The notes under the pieces: model-generated
Told to the model about the DNA's origin: nothing
Database searches by the model: none
What the model saw: only the letters and a program-made list of their open reading frames with translations
NCBI GenBank assembly: GCA_027563935.2
Contig: CM050446.2
Location: 32,553,501 to 32,617,500, forward strand
DNA from: Costus lasius
Lineage: Eukaryota; Streptophyta; Magnoliopsida; Zingiberales; Costaceae
Direction: 5' to 3'
DNA length: 64,000 nucleotides
Translations under genes and position numbers: made by a program
Part shown: in pieces, positions 1-11,850 of the stretch
How the letters are laid out: each line of letters begins with the position of its first letter
How positions within the stretch are numbered: the first letter of the stretch is position 1

Positions 1-545
1 CGTGTTTCTAGTTACGGTAGTGCCGTAATTTGGGTAAGAACTCTCGGTACAGAATTCTTCTGGAATTATAGTACCGTGAACTTCCTTACGACAGTGCCGT
101 AAAATCCATCAAACTTTCTGTCCAAAATCGAACCCAAATTACGGCCCGTAATATCCGTTTCGGTAGGGCCATAATTGCCTTGAAACTTTCTGTACAAATT
201 TATCCCAAAATACAGCACCATCCAAAAATTATGATAGTACCGTGGTTTTGTTCTGTGGATGCAGTGAAATCATGGTACCGTAATATCCATTACGGTAGTA
301 CTGTAATTTGCTATGAAGCTCCAATCTTCTTGAAATTTGACATGCAATCTTCTCTTGATGGTGGGAATTCATGCTTGCATTTGAATTACTTGAAAATGCC
401 TGAAAATCAAGCCTTTTTGCCTGAAAATCATCAAAAATCAAAAAGGGTGTAGATTCTACAATAATTGATAAAAAGGCACAAAAATAAGCACAGGTTCATG
501 AATTTGACACAAAAATACTAATAAAATGTCACAAAATTTACTATA
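1..545. repeat. Run of short palindromes based on TTACGG/CCGTAA
   Basis: At least four inverted repeats use the same core. TTACGG-tagtg-CCGTAA lies at 12-28, a weaker TTACG/CGTAA pair at about 86-102, TTACGG-c-CCGTAA at 139-151, and a 9-bp stem TACCGTAAT with loop ATCC at 276-297. Further half-sites lie between them. The rest of the interval is AT-rich with no supportable gene; the short frames at 180-452 are uninterpretable. This may be the edge of a retroelement cut by the window, but I cannot name the family. Confidence 0.5.
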
Positions 546-1812
546 AATTACAGTGTCATCAAGTGGCGAGCAACAAGGGTAGAGAGACAGGGGAAGGGAG
601 AAGCTTCTTTCATGCGACAATGAAATATGTTAGCACAAGGGTGACGAGGAGGAGTGCTGATGTTGCACACTTGGTATTAATGACAAGAAGAGGGTCAAAG
701 CAAGGTGATGTAGCCCAAATTTTAAACTGTGGTACTAAATATGATGTAGCCTAATTAGAGATGGACATGTCCTAATCAACTATGAGTTAGGATGACTCAT
801 GAGTAGATAGGACAATAGAATACTCACTAAGGAGAAAAAGCAGCAGAAAGTTATTGCAGGTGCAGGGCCAGCATGACTTTCGAGTAAGCTAACAACATGT
901 TATACACCCTACATATCATTTATTAGTAACAATGATAATCATGTGGCCACTCACCTCTTCTCAATCCAACGTTAGTCGGTGCTAGGAGGGAACTCTAGAC
1001 ATAGTGTAATTGAGGACAGATGGATAAATGCACTCTTTGACCTAGCCATGAGTTCGATGATAAATACGCAATTGTTGATGGAAGGGGGTAGTAAAGCTCG
1101 CTTCTCAACCTACAGAAGTTACTATTAGGTGGCTAGGGTGAACGACATGAGGGCCCGCAAAGCTCGTTTCACAACCTGATCGAAATTAGTGCTAATAGAA
1201 AATAACTCTCTTTCTTGACCTAAGGAAGACTCGGTGTTAGGAGGGCTCCCAAAGTGCGAAAAGAATGAAACTTATGTTTGGGAGAAAAAAAAACACATTT
1301 TTCATGCAAGGGCGTGGAGAGGAGGAAGAGAAGAACAAATCAATACAAGCACCAATAGGAAAGCCTTAATTTTTCAATTTCTCATAGCTTACATGTCCTT
1401 TTATAGGGAGAAAAAAGAGACATGCTAACAAAAGAGAGTAGGTGGCGTAACAGAGTTCGGTGCTGGAAGCTTTGATGGGCGTTAGGGCTAGCAGGGGCTA
1501 TTGGCGGCGGTGTTGATGGTGGTGACAACAGCTTCTCATTGGCTGCAGCGCGATGCGATGGGCAGTGGCAGAAGATCAGGCACCGATCAATGCTGCAGGG
1601 GCCGAAACATGGGAGACAGGCGATGGAGCAAGGAAGGGTGACGTGGAGATCGGCGGTCGAAAAGGGGTTGATCTGGGCTAGATTTGAGCCGCAGGGCTGG
1701 GCCTTCAGAGTTGAGCTTGGTTGGAGCTATTCGGTCGATGCTAGCAGCGAGCTGTAGACAGAGCTGGGGCATTAGGGTGCGATCAGGGACGGCCAAAAAA
1801 TCACTCGATTCC
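546..1812. other. No recognisable gene
   Basis: The interval moves from AT-rich sequence to a GC-richer stretch near 1440-1800. Frames up to about 100 codons exist but overlap each other on both strands and match no family I know. It may be retrotransposon-derived, since it abuts a likely LTR, but I see no polyprotein motif. Confidence 0.4.
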
Positions 1813-2433
1813 TGTCATGTCCCGACGACAACTGGGCCTCAACCGTACGGCCCACTAGTGAGACCTGACAATTTGGGCGGGCCTGCTGATCCAGCCCGGC
1901 CCAACACTGTACACTACAAACCCATAAGCAACAGTAAATCCAATACATGAATAATAATAGTGATACATCAAAAGTACCAATACAACAATCTCTGTCCAAA
2001 CCGACAGAAATACAACAAACCGGCCATATGGCCAAAATACTGAATAACAAAGTACATACGCATACCAAACACCAAGGAGTCCTCTAACACTAACTAACTA
2101 TGCCTGATCCGTACACGACGGACCCATCTCAGGACCTGAAATCAAATATCAACATATGCAGGGGTTGTTAGCCAGAAGGGCTAAGTAGAGATTAAGTACA
2201 TGGTGCAAGAATACTAATGGAAAAATGAGCCAAACATACATACAACGAAACCTATCAAATGCACCAAACATGTACTTGTAAACCATGATCAAATATCATA
2301 CAGGGATAACAGCACACCAACAAATACTGAGCTGTGGGCCGAGTCGTCCCCTATGGACACACACTCATATCTGAGTGGTCCCCAGTGTCAGCTCGCACAC
2401 TAGAGACGACTGCTCATCAACAGTCCGCTGGTA

Positions 2434-2438
2434 CTGCG
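2434..2438. repeat. Target-site duplication, left copy (CTGCG)
   Basis: Five bases before the TGTTGGGG end of the nested LTR. They match the five bases after its CA end (4137-4141, CTGCA) at four of five positions. Confidence 0.6.
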
Positions 2439-4136
2439 TGTTGGGGTATGCCCTTAAGGCTAATGTTTGAGGCCTTGGGATTCTTTCAGTATCATGTATA
2501 AACTCTTATGTTTATAAAGGCAATGGTTGTTATTCAGTTTGTTACATTGTCTGCTGCAATAAGTGTGCTTCTGAATAATGTCTCAAAGCTGTTCAGCTAG
2601 GCTGACATGCTATATGTCCTTAGTCGAGATATCTTGGTGAATATGAGACAGCCTTGATATGATTGAGACTAATATGTGTTCTAATCTTATAGGATGCTTC
2701 GAGCATGGAATAAGATGTAGACTCATGGGTACATTGGATGTACTGGACAGACCCTACTAGGATATTCCATTGCTTGTCACAATGTGAATAATCCTTGTTT
2801 GCAACAAGTGGCACATGTCCTCTGACTTGAGATCACTTGTGTTTCTAAATGATGATTGTCATTGTTTTGAGGTAGTTCAATATCATTTGAAACATAATGG
2901 TTATAGACTATCTTGGATAATGATCATGAGTCATGTTAGGGCACTAGTGATAGATATAGGATTGCCGTCTCCTTGATTGGAGTGTGATGTTCTAAAGGGG
3001 CCCCCCTGGATGAGATGATTGAGAAAGTGTATGGCCATACCCAGGTGACTATGTTCATCTGATCTAATCATGCTCATCATATTGGAGCTACAGGCTTGAC
3101 ACGCTTGTCCAATAAGAACATCCAGTGGCAAAGGAAACATGTATGCCTAGTGAAGTGGATTCACACTTGTGCTGTGGTTTGGGTGTAGTCTTGGAAGACT
3201 CTTTCCTTTATATCGGGAGACAGTGATGTGTTGCTAGATACCCCTCACTGATCGTGATAACGTAAGTTATCGTTACCGACATTTAAAGGAAACCCTTAGG
3301 GTCGCACAATTTGATGATATGGCTTACTTAAGTCAGATCGTGTGGACTGAATTGTTTGGGTTCAGTTTAAAGGGATTTAAACTCTGATTGTAAGTGAGAT
3401 CTGGTCTGATCATGTTTGATTGATTAGGGCTTGAGATCGGTAAGCTTCGATTGAGAGATTGGATGCTAGATCGGTGAGATCAGGAGCATCAAGAGATGAA
3501 CGGTTAGATCTTGAACCTTTAGGGTTTATTGTGATCTAGACCATATGGCTTGGGTTAATTGGTCTTTGAACCAAACCGACATTGAACCAGCTCATTGAGT
3601 GAGCGCATGGTTCAAGGGAGAGAGCAAAATGCGTTGGGGTAAACCCATGAACGCATGAACACATGAACGTTAGGCGGTTACTATTTTTGGTTTTCCAAAA
3701 TAAGGTAACGCACTACACGTTTGAGAGAGTTACGCCCTCTCTCGCTGCTTCACCTCTCGTCGCCTCTTCTCTCGTGGAAGAACTTCTTCACGCTTTGGAG
3801 AGAGTTTTAGCCAAGAAAGGAGATCATCTAAATCCCCTCAACGTGATCAGGAGACTTGGAGATCCTTGCTAGCACAAGGAGCAACAAGAAGTAGCCGATC
3901 CATCGTCTTGTGTGCGTCATCTTTGGAGGAGAACCATTTCGTTCTCTCATTTCCAAGCCGCCATCCAATCTAATGGCGTTGGTAAGATCACTTGTTGATC
4001 TTTGCAAGTTTTTATACAAGTTGATCATATGAACTATATGCGATCTTATGAAACCCTAAAATCCTTGCTTCCGCTATCAAAGTTTACATGCGCCTCCTAT
4101 TAGGGTTTCGCCCCCCTCATGAAAGGGGTACTTTCA
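2439..4136 (+). mobile_element. Copia-type solo LTR, 1698 bp
   Basis: The element starts TGTTGGGGTATGCC and ends GGGGTACTTTCA, so it has the TG...CA ends of an LTR. A near-perfect 5-bp target duplication flanks it (CTGCG/CTGCA). There is no internal polyprotein, so it is best read as a solo LTR left by recombination between two LTRs. A TATA-like CTTTATATC at about 3208 would suit plus-strand transcription. The frames in it (for example 2931-3140 minus and 3663-3872 plus) have no recognisable domain. It sits inside the older LTR at 1813-6645 and is therefore younger than that LTR. Confidence 0.75.
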
Positions 4137-4141
4137 CTGCA
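4137..4141. repeat. Target-site duplication, right copy (CTGCA)
   Basis: Right partner of 2434-2438, differing at the last base. Confidence 0.6.
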
Positions 4142-6645
4142 TCCAGTACACTATCATACCTGTGCATAATAGCACAACTGTATGCAGATAACAGTATAGT
4201 CTATGAGGTCATCCTCCATAGCATTATATGGATCTGGCCCCAAAACACGTCCGACTGGCACTCCAGCGCCACCAGTACAACCCGAACATTAATGTACCGT
4301 ACTAAGTATGGTCAAATAATATCACAACATGTGCTAGAGAGCACGCATGCAGTATAAATAATGCGCAATCCTAGTAAACTAGGATAAGGACATAACATGT
4401 GATAAAATATAAATAACCAATCATATCATGCTCAATGGAAATAACAGTTCAATGGAATTTGATAGCAAGAGAGTAAATCAGTAGGGCACCCCTAACTAAG
4501 CGGTAACGCCCAACCGTAAGATGCCCCCTAATCAAGTGGTAGGCACCTTGATCAATGTACAGGAATAAAGATCCCAACCTGCCAGTGTACGTCTGACTAA
4601 TCCCGCACCCGAATCAGGAATAACATGTATGTCCGAATCTATAGTCCTCGTAAAAAGTGAAATATGCAGGTATTAGTTTTCCCATTCATACCGTATTACT
4701 ATTTATGTATTCATTTATTTTGTTTTAATTTATTTCTTATTTTTCTTTAATTACTATTTTAGGTCTATTATGATTATCATGCAATTCGTTCGTCAATTAC
4801 GTATAGGCAGGTATTACCGTATTCTAAGCATGCAATGTTCTAACCCATTTGTTACGTAACGCATGCAGGGTTCATTATATAATTGCGTATAAAGTGGGTT
4901 AGATACTAACCTAGCCCACAGCACATGTAGACGAACCACCGATTGAGTCAAACGGACGTGTCTGAAGATCGCCGGAGGATCGCCGGAAAGTTCACCGGAA
5001 TAGTGCTTCGTCCCCAGCGCCGGCAGCTACCAACTTCAACAGAAAATGGCGGCGTTCTAAGATCCGTTGAAAGTAGAAAAAAGACGATCGTTGGCCTCGT
5101 CGGAGCTTCGCCGGAGAGTCACCGGAAACTCTCGAAATGCAGCAAGACTTCACCAAAATCAATCGAAAATCGTAAGAAACGACCAACAAGTCATCGCCGA
5201 CCTTTTCAAAACAACAGAACAAGTTTTGGAGGAGATTCGAGAGAGATCGGGCTCGCTAGAGTTAGGGTCTTGGCGAACACGTTTCCCGTCAATTCTTGCC
5301 GGACGGAGTGAAGAGGGAAGGGGAAAACCAGTCCGGAAGCTTCGCCGGAGCCCCAGGAGTTCGTTGCCCATGGCCGGAGTCTCACCGGACAGTAGCGTTG
5401 ATGAGAACATGAGAGGAGACGAACGACGAAAGAAAAATGCGAGAGAGAAAGAGCTCGGGCGAATGAAGCTTGTGTGCACACCAAACAAGGCAAGGGAGAG
5501 ATTTAAGGAGAGAGAAAGTGCCATGTTGTCAGGGCCCGGTCTACCCGGTTCGGCCCAGGCCCAATGCCAAGCCCGAACAATGGGAATCAAGGCAAAATTC
5601 GTGGTCAACATTGGGGCGTTGACCCCGAATTGGATGAGAGACGCGAGTTTGCGTCTCGTTCGTCGAGCCACGCAGACGACGCTCGCGCGTCGTCTCCGCG
5701 AGACTCGGTCGACGGCGGCGACAGGGTGTTCAGTGGCGGATGCGGGCGATGCGGTCGCGGCGACGATTTCGGACACCCAAAATAGAGGCGGCGGCCTCGA
5801 TCGATAAAAGCGAGCTCGGGGAGCTCCGCGGGGGATCATCGTCATCACCTGGGAGCGACGAGTTTGAGAGGAAAAACAGTGATTGTAACCGGCGTCGAGG
5901 AGACGACCGGCGAGGGAGGGGAGAGGGTTACCGGCCAGGGGCCGACGACGAGAGTTTCTGTAGGTTTTTCGAGGAATAAAACCTATCTTATTATCTACTT
6001 CTTCATCCCTGTTTTCCTCTGTTCCGACCACTTCCGAGGCGACGCAATCTCGGTTCCGGCAGCAGGCGGCTGTCCGGTCGACGACGACGAGGTTGTGGAC
6101 AGGAAGGCAGGCGGCCTTCCCCTGTTCATCCGCATCTCTTCTTCCGGCGACAGACGAACGAACGCGCGGCGTGCGTTCGTTCGCAGCGAAGACGAAGGCG
6201 TGAAGTTTCGAACGCGGCGGCGTTCGAAACGAGGCGTTGACGACGTCAAAATCGGCAACGGTAAAAATCGAACGAGATTTCGATTAGTGGCTGACGTCAG
6301 GCGGACGTCAGAACTCAATTCGGCGCGAGGCAAAATTTCGCAGGCGGCGAAATTTCGGGTGACATCAGCGACGGATTGCTGACGTAAGCAGGTGGCAAGA
6401 TTTTGGTCAAAATAGGGTTGACCGAGAAGGTATTTAATTTAGGTTCCGTTCCTTTTCGGATTTCTAAGTTAGGATTAGGGTTTTCTCCGTGGGAATTGTA
6501 TTTTGGGGATAAAAATTAATCGGAGAGATTAGGGTTTCGATTTTGGGTCGGAAACCCTAGGGCGAGTTACGTTCTGGTATTCCGCCGGACGGCTCTAGGA
6601 AGCGGATAAGCGCTAATTCTAGACCGATCCGACCGGGGCGTGACA

Positions 6646-6917
6646 CATGTGAAGTCACAGGCACGGCAAGAATTATTTGCCCATTATTGTGCACCCATGT
6701 GCCACAGTAACCGAAGTTTAGTTTCATTCGTTCGCTTTTTTTTTTAATCTTTTTCCTTTTTCTTTTATCTTTTTACTATTTTCTTTTGTCGTTACGTGGC
6801 ATGCACATAACAATTCCGGTGATATGACCGTCTGATAGCTTGACCTTCCAAACACGAGGTCACCCGAGAGAGGGGACGCAATGGACAAGATTTAATGCCG
6901 GTCAGCTGCGCCGATAA
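6646..6917. other. Short unassigned gap between LTR and viral insert
   Basis: About 270 bp with a T-rich tract near 6735-6785 and no coding signal. Its right edge is the breakpoint of the pararetroviral sequence. Confidence 0.4.
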
Positions 6918-6975
6918 GGGAGGGAGAAACAAACTTTAATATACTTCTTCAAACTTTATTAATAAGGAAGCATAG
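6918..6975 (-). repeat. Viral terminal repeat, downstream copy
   Basis: This matches 13847-13904 with three mismatches by eye. It contains the AATAAA signal and ends a few bases short of where the primer site follows in the other copy. Confidence 0.75.
6955..6960 (-). terminator. Viral AATAAA poly(A) signal
   Basis: AATAAA on the minus strand, about 125 bases downstream of the TATA motif at 7080-7088. That spacing fits the short terminal redundancy of a pararetroviral pregenomic RNA. Confidence 0.55.
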
Positions 6976-7079
6976 GAAGCATAAGACTCACAAGGGAACT
7001 AAAACTGATAGCACACCAAAGCACACCAGCACACACTAGTTGAAGGTTGAATACCATCTGCTTACACTACTCACTCCTA

Positions 7080-7110
7080 CTTATAAGCATAGATGCCTTA
7101 GACACGTGGC
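7080..7110 (-). promoter_or_regulatory. Candidate pregenomic promoter with TATA box and G-box
   Basis: On the minus strand GCTTATAAG (7080-7088) lies just downstream of a perfect CACGTG (7103-7108) in a GCCACGTGTC context. A TATA box followed by AATAAA and then the primer-site region is the expected pararetroviral arrangement. CACGTG is a known binding core for plant bZIP and bHLH factors. Activity is inferred only. Confidence 0.45.
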
Positions 7111-7583
7111 ATCAATAATAGAAGCACTCACAAGAGATAAGTAAGAATCTTATTATTGGTACCCTGTGGGAGTCGCCTAGTAATTGGCATCGGCATCGGC
7201 ATCGCACTCCTTTCGACAGGCCTCAATAAGGCGAATCTTACTATAGATGTCACATTTATTAGTCATCATCCATGATGTTATCTAACAGATTGGCTTCATT
7301 CTCTAGGATAATCATGCGTCCATAGTCATGCATGCTCTTTGCTAATCTTTCTTTTTGAACTTCAATGAAATGATCTTTAAGTCCAGGATCTGCACAAAAG
7401 TGTGATGCTAAGGGCACATAAATCCCTTCATCTTCTTCAGTGTATATTTTTTAGTATTTTATCCGTTGTCACCAAAGTTGGTTTATAGAACATATGTTCT
7501 AAATAATTTTTAGACAGTTCATAGTTTCTCCATATATGAAGTTGTTCTTCAACCGGTATATCTTGGGTAGCTTGAACTTCATT

Positions 7584-8637
7584 CTAAAAGTCTTGTGTCC
7601 AAAAATCGGGCATATAATGTGCTTGCATTTTTATCAAAATATGATGTTTCGTATTAGATGGATATCCTCTATACCATGGAGGGCAAGAGACGATATCTAA
7701 GTCAAAGAAACTGACAACTTTCTTTCTTTGATAGAGTTCCCTGATAGTATACCTCAACTTCCAGTGGAGACCTACTATTTCTTCCTGATCACTTTTGTGA
7801 AGTACTAGGCGATCAATAAGTCCATAAGAAAATAAATCTTCCAGGGAAAAGTAACAATCTTGTACCCTTTGACCCTTCCACCAAGCAAGATCAATGGATG
7901 TCTTAATTATAGTAAATCCTCTAGAACAGGAGCAATGAGGATTATTAGAATGTGGTTTAAGTGTATGAAGACAAATCATTGTCAAGAAGAGTTCTTGGGT
8001 TTTTGCTATTTCCCTGAGAACCACCTTTCTCAGGATTGTTTCTGTTTGGATGAATTTTTTATGAGCAGTTTCTGTGATTAATTCATAGATATGCTATTTT
8101 GCAAGGGCTATTTTTGGAGGGATTTTGGAGCTTGTTTGAGTCCATTGTGTTTCCAATTCAAGAGCCCAAGATTTTTTTTAAAAGGTTTAATTCTTCTTCT
8201 AGAGGAGCCCTTTGTTTTTCAAGTGTCTTGACCTGCATCTGTAAAGACTATGTTTCTTCCTCTAACTTTGTATTCTTTAATTCTTTAGCAATGTAAGCTT
8301 GTAATGTGTGAGGTTCAAGCTTTTTCTTTTCCAGCGGCATTGTTAGAGGAAGTGTATTGTGCATATATCTTATAGCTTGCAGGTGAGCAAATAATGTATT
8401 CATTCCTGTCAGAAAACTAGGACCATGATGGTCCTTCCATAGAAGGTCCAATATAATTTTGTCTTGGCCAGTGAGTGCCGTGAAATGCTTTGGAACACGA
8501 AATAAATGCTTATCCTTTGAAGAGGTATCAAATGTTTGGAGAGCTTGTAAGTATTCTCCAATGTTGAGAGAAGTGGGGTTATTGCCTTCTTTCCTTTTTG
8601 CTTTGTTTAGAGCCATGTCCTGTGGATCAAGGATCAT
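7584..8637 (-). pseudogene. Viral downstream ORF (ORF2), degraded
   Basis: The frame starts at an ATG (8635-8637) that overlaps the polyprotein stop (8627-8629) by 11 bases in a different frame. A first open segment of 129 codons (8637-8248) and a second of 146 codons (8024-7584) are separated by stops and frame changes. The position after RNase H and the overlapping start match the extra ORF of florendovirus- and tungrovirus-like genomes, whose function is unknown. The predicted product is rich in Lys, Glu and Leu, with no motif I can name. It is part of a dead viral insert and is not a plant gene. Confidence 0.6.
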
Positions 8638-8769
8638 TTGGTTTGATTAGCAGACGTGATAAAATATCTGAAATAACATTATCTTTGCCTTTAATATGTT
8701 TAAAGGTTATTTTGTATGCATTGTTTATACAATAACCTATAAATGATAACCATCTCTTTTGAGAGATAA

Positions 8770-9050
8770 GTTTCTCATTTTTTTGTTTTAAAGAACTTGA
8801 CTATAGCTTCACAGTCAGTTCTTAGTAATATTTCTTTTTTATTCAAAAGAAATAATCTAAAGGCATCCAAGTCAAAACATATAGCTGGGATTTCTTGATC
8901 GATGCTGCTAAACACATTTTGTTCCTGAAATTTACCAGAGGCCTATCGGCATATAGCTTCAGGTTCAGAAGCATATTTGTGTGGTTTTTGGAGGAGAATG
9001 GCTCCCCATCCATGTTCACACCCATCTGTTTGGATAATAAGATAATGATT
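8770..9050 (-). pseudogene. Viral RNase H domain remnant
   Basis: The minus frame shows a TDG motif followed by GWGA, then after a frameshift an SIDQEI segment and a LLRTDCEAIVKFF segment. These are the blocks that carry the acidic catalytic residues in caulimovirid RNase H. The frameshift near 8945 and later stops disable it. Confidence 0.7.
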
Positions 9051-9133
9051 CCCCGATTCAATTTTATTGTGGAGAGCAATAGAAATACCTATGGTCATAT
9101 ACTCTTACCAATTTCTATGAATCATATCAACAG

Positions 9134-9260
9134 AATGGAACACCCTATAGATTTCATCTTTTATTCGTAAAATTTCATTATCATCATTATCAATAGGATG
9201 GAACACCCTGTAGATTTCATCTTTTATTCGTAAAACTTCATTATCATCAGGATTTGGAGG
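9134..9260 (-). repeat. Tandem duplication (about 60 bp) at the reverse-transcriptase deletion
   Basis: The block around ATGGAACACCCT-(A/G)TAGATTTCATC is present twice in tandem, next to the point where the RT domain should be. Virus copy 2 carries a corresponding duplication at about 14655-14780. Confidence 0.7.
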
Positions 9261-9599
9261 TTGAGCAATCTCAGTTGGTTGTTTACAAGCATTTACCACG
9301 CTTAGCAAACGACTCTGATGCATAAGGTATGGAGGAATGAGACAGAAGAACCATTCCATCCGGGTAAGGGTAACACCCTTGTATGAGTTTATTAACATGT
9401 TTAACCTAATAATAAACTATGTTTTAGATAACGCAAGAGGGCGTAAGCATATACAACCAACATAAGCAGTAGGTGTATAATGAGCATTTCCTAGGGAGAA
9501 GGAAAGCTTGTGTTTTGCAAAGATGTACTCATACTTGTAAAGTTTGTCATCCATTTGCTCTGCATAAAACTGATCCTGAGGATCGAATTTTGTATTGAA

Positions 9600-9670
9600 T
9601 TTAGTGGGAACTAAATTCATATCTAAAACTGTATTACTACAGCCTATGTCAATAAGGGCTAGCACATGTA
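9600..9670 (-). pseudogene. Viral aspartic protease active-site region (copy 1)
   Basis: The reading LALIDIGCSNTVLD carries the catalytic Asp, but the usual Thr of the family D-T/S-G motif is Ile (codons at 9642-9650). An open frame follows to 9417. Copy 2 has a different lesion at the same site. Confidence 0.7.
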
Positions 9671-9979
9671 ATTTCTAGTCAACAATCTGGATTACACAAC
9701 TGACCTTGAATGTATATATCCATGCCGGGGAGGAAACCGATTTATGACTATAATCAATTTCAGGACTCATCACCTATTGGGTATCAGTAAATCATTACTT
9801 TCATATAGGGTGGTTTGAGGTGAAACACCCTGATTTTCAAGAACGGTAACACGTTGTGTTAATGCATCTAGTTCATTTTCTAATTGTAGCAACATGAGTT
9901 CTACAATTTCGGTTTTCCGTGGAGGAGGTGGAGGAGCCGGTTGTGGTAAGAGAATTTGTTTCTTTTTGAGGTAGTATTT

Positions 9980-10051
9980 GCATGCCTCAAGAGCACAAAT
10001 AGTACATTGGTAGCAAAGATCCATACTAGGATACATACTGCATATATAACA
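9980..10051 (-). pseudogene. Viral second cysteine finger
   Basis: Cysteines are spaced C-x2-C-x8-C-x2-C-x2-C-x4-C, then a Lys/Tyr-rich stretch. A Cys-rich motif after the capsid knuckle is typical of badnavirus-, tungrovirus- and florendovirus-like capsid proteins. The same motif's end reappears at the start of virus copy 2. Confidence 0.6.
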
Positions 10052-10425
10052 AGCATGGTCTTGACTACCTTGTCGGGGATTCCACTGGTGCTCATGAAGA
10101 GGGGGCACCAATGGAGCCATAATTGGATGAATATTGACCTAGTTATTCATTTAGAAATTACCAAGGTATTGATTGATGGCATCAAGTTGATCCATGTTTG
10201 GAGTGTTTAATCTATCTATATATGAAGTAGTGAGCCGTTCTACTTTTTTTTAAGCAGATATACCGTGAATTTATCTAATTCATGAAAATGGTTTTCTGGA
10301 TCAAGGATAGAGACAATAGTATATATTGACTCTATATATGATATATATTCATCTACATAAAGTAGATCTTCCTAAACACAATCAACAAGAATTGACTATT
10401 TATTATGGAGATTTTGCCCCTTAGT

Positions 10426-10467
10426 ACAATCTCGTGCTAAGTGGTTTTGTCCTCCACATGTAAAACA
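10426..10467 (-). pseudogene. Viral capsid CCHC zinc knuckle
   Basis: The minus strand reads CFTCGGQNHLARDC, a perfect C-x2-C-x4-H-x4-C. This is the nucleic-acid-binding knuckle near the end of the pararetroviral capsid domain. The surrounding frame is broken on both sides. Confidence 0.8.
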
Positions 10468-11393
10468 AGAATTGACTATTTGGACTGGAACCAATTAACA
10501 ATAGACGCATTCTATTGGTAAAGTTATAGGGATTGGTCCCTAATTAACATCATGTTGAAATTCCAGAGGGATATTTCTTTTATATGATTCCCAAGGTGTC
10601 CTAGCAGACTCTCCTAGAAATGTTTCTAAGTAAGAATACATTTCTTCTACAGTGTGGAGTTACCTTCAACTTCATTGAATTTTTGAGCCACTAATTGTGA
10701 CCAATTATCTAAGATAGAATGCCAAGTTTGTGGATCATGAGCTGGAAGATTTAGCAAACGGCCATCATCTAACAACTTTTTCTTATCAACAATTTCTAAA
10801 GGTAGTCTTCTACCTTTTGTTCGAATTCCTTCACGTTCGCCCTCATACTAAGTATAAGGCTCTCATGGAGGTTGGCCTATGGTATAGGACTTTGATTGTG
10901 ATGTGCTTGAGCATCGCTAATAGGTGCATCACTAATGGTAGTATTCATTTGGGAATACTTTGGATACTCTGAGTATTATAACTAGGAGTATCATAATAAG
11001 GAAAGCCATAGTTTTCATTGACGTCATGTTCTTCTTCTTCAGAATCAACGCTTTAGGTAGCATCAAGTTCATCAAGAAGATTATTGAATGTATTAGTTTC
11101 TGCTTGTCGAGACTCAACAACTAGTCTCATAAGCTTTTGTTGAGCTGTTTCATGGCTAACACGTATGTTGCTGTATATGTCAGGTACTAATCGGTGATGA
11201 TTGAGTATCTGTCCGGATTCTATTAATACAATTTCTAGGCTTAGCATTTCTTCAAATGTGAAGCCTAATTCCTTTGGTATTAAAAGTGTATGATTTGTTA
11301 ATACCATTGTTTAGTCTTTCAAGAATTTTTTAAACACTAATGAAGTTGAAGCTTCATCATCATGAGTTTGTTTTTGCTTATAATTAGAGAATC

Positions 11394-11850
11394 TCAAATT
11401 ATAAGTATTGTCAGGATTTTTAAACATAATATTGTCTTCTGGGATAAGCATTTGTTCTGAATCCAAGTTTTTCGAAATATTTCAGTCAAGACCACCAAGG
11501 TCTTCTGGTGATATGGCCACATAGGCTTAATCATCTTAATTCCTTTACTGGCTAAAGCTTCAATAATCAAAGATATGTAAAGCTTATATCCAGTATTTGA
11601 ATTATTTGTTAGTTTGCCAAGAAATCCAAGTCCTATTAGGAGGTTGGAGTCTCCAGCAAAATCCTCATATCCTCTAGTTTGGATACCAATTTCTAATTCT
11701 CTGAGGTCTCTGACCCCAATGAGAAAGTCTGGAGCACAATAAAATATTCCCTTGCTTTTAGTCATATCAACTTCCATGCATGTTATTATTGCTTTTCTAG
11801 CATCAGATTTTCATCTTTTCTCTGGAATTGCAATTAAGACTTTAGTACCT
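11394..11850 (-). pseudogene. Viral movement-protein region
   Basis: The open segment 11777-11394 includes blocks such as DFLIGVRDLRELEIG and GFLGKLTNNSNTGY. These resemble the 30K-superfamily movement domain at the N-terminal side of caulimovirid polyproteins. Continuity with upstream pieces is lost through stops at about 11790. Confidence 0.6.

Larger units (their letters stand above)
1813..6645 (+). mobile_element. Probable very long Ty3/gypsy-type LTR, interrupted
   Basis: The left end reads TGTCATGTCCCG and the right end reads CCGGGGCGTGACA, which together form the imperfect TGTCACG(C/T)CCC terminal inverted repeat typical of long plant gypsy LTRs. Removing the copia LTR at 2439-4136 leaves about 3.1 kb. 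Sequence on both sides of that insertion is continuous in style. The GC-rich stretch at 4940-6400 has overlapping frames on both strands, as expected for non-coding LTR sequence and not for a gene. The flanking five bases (ATTCC on the left, CATGT on the right) do not match, so this may be a recombined solo LTR or two abutting fragments. No gag or pol is attached. Confidence 0.45.

Noticed and set aside
5067..6382. Long GC-rich frames (246, 290 and 172 codons)
   Set aside because: They overlap on both strands, show no domain and lie inside a likely LTR; low-complexity Arg/Ser/Pro content is what CGCCGG-rich DNA gives.
1808..6650. Target duplication for the outer gypsy LTR
   Set aside because: ATTCC and CATGT do not match; I could not support a clean insertion.
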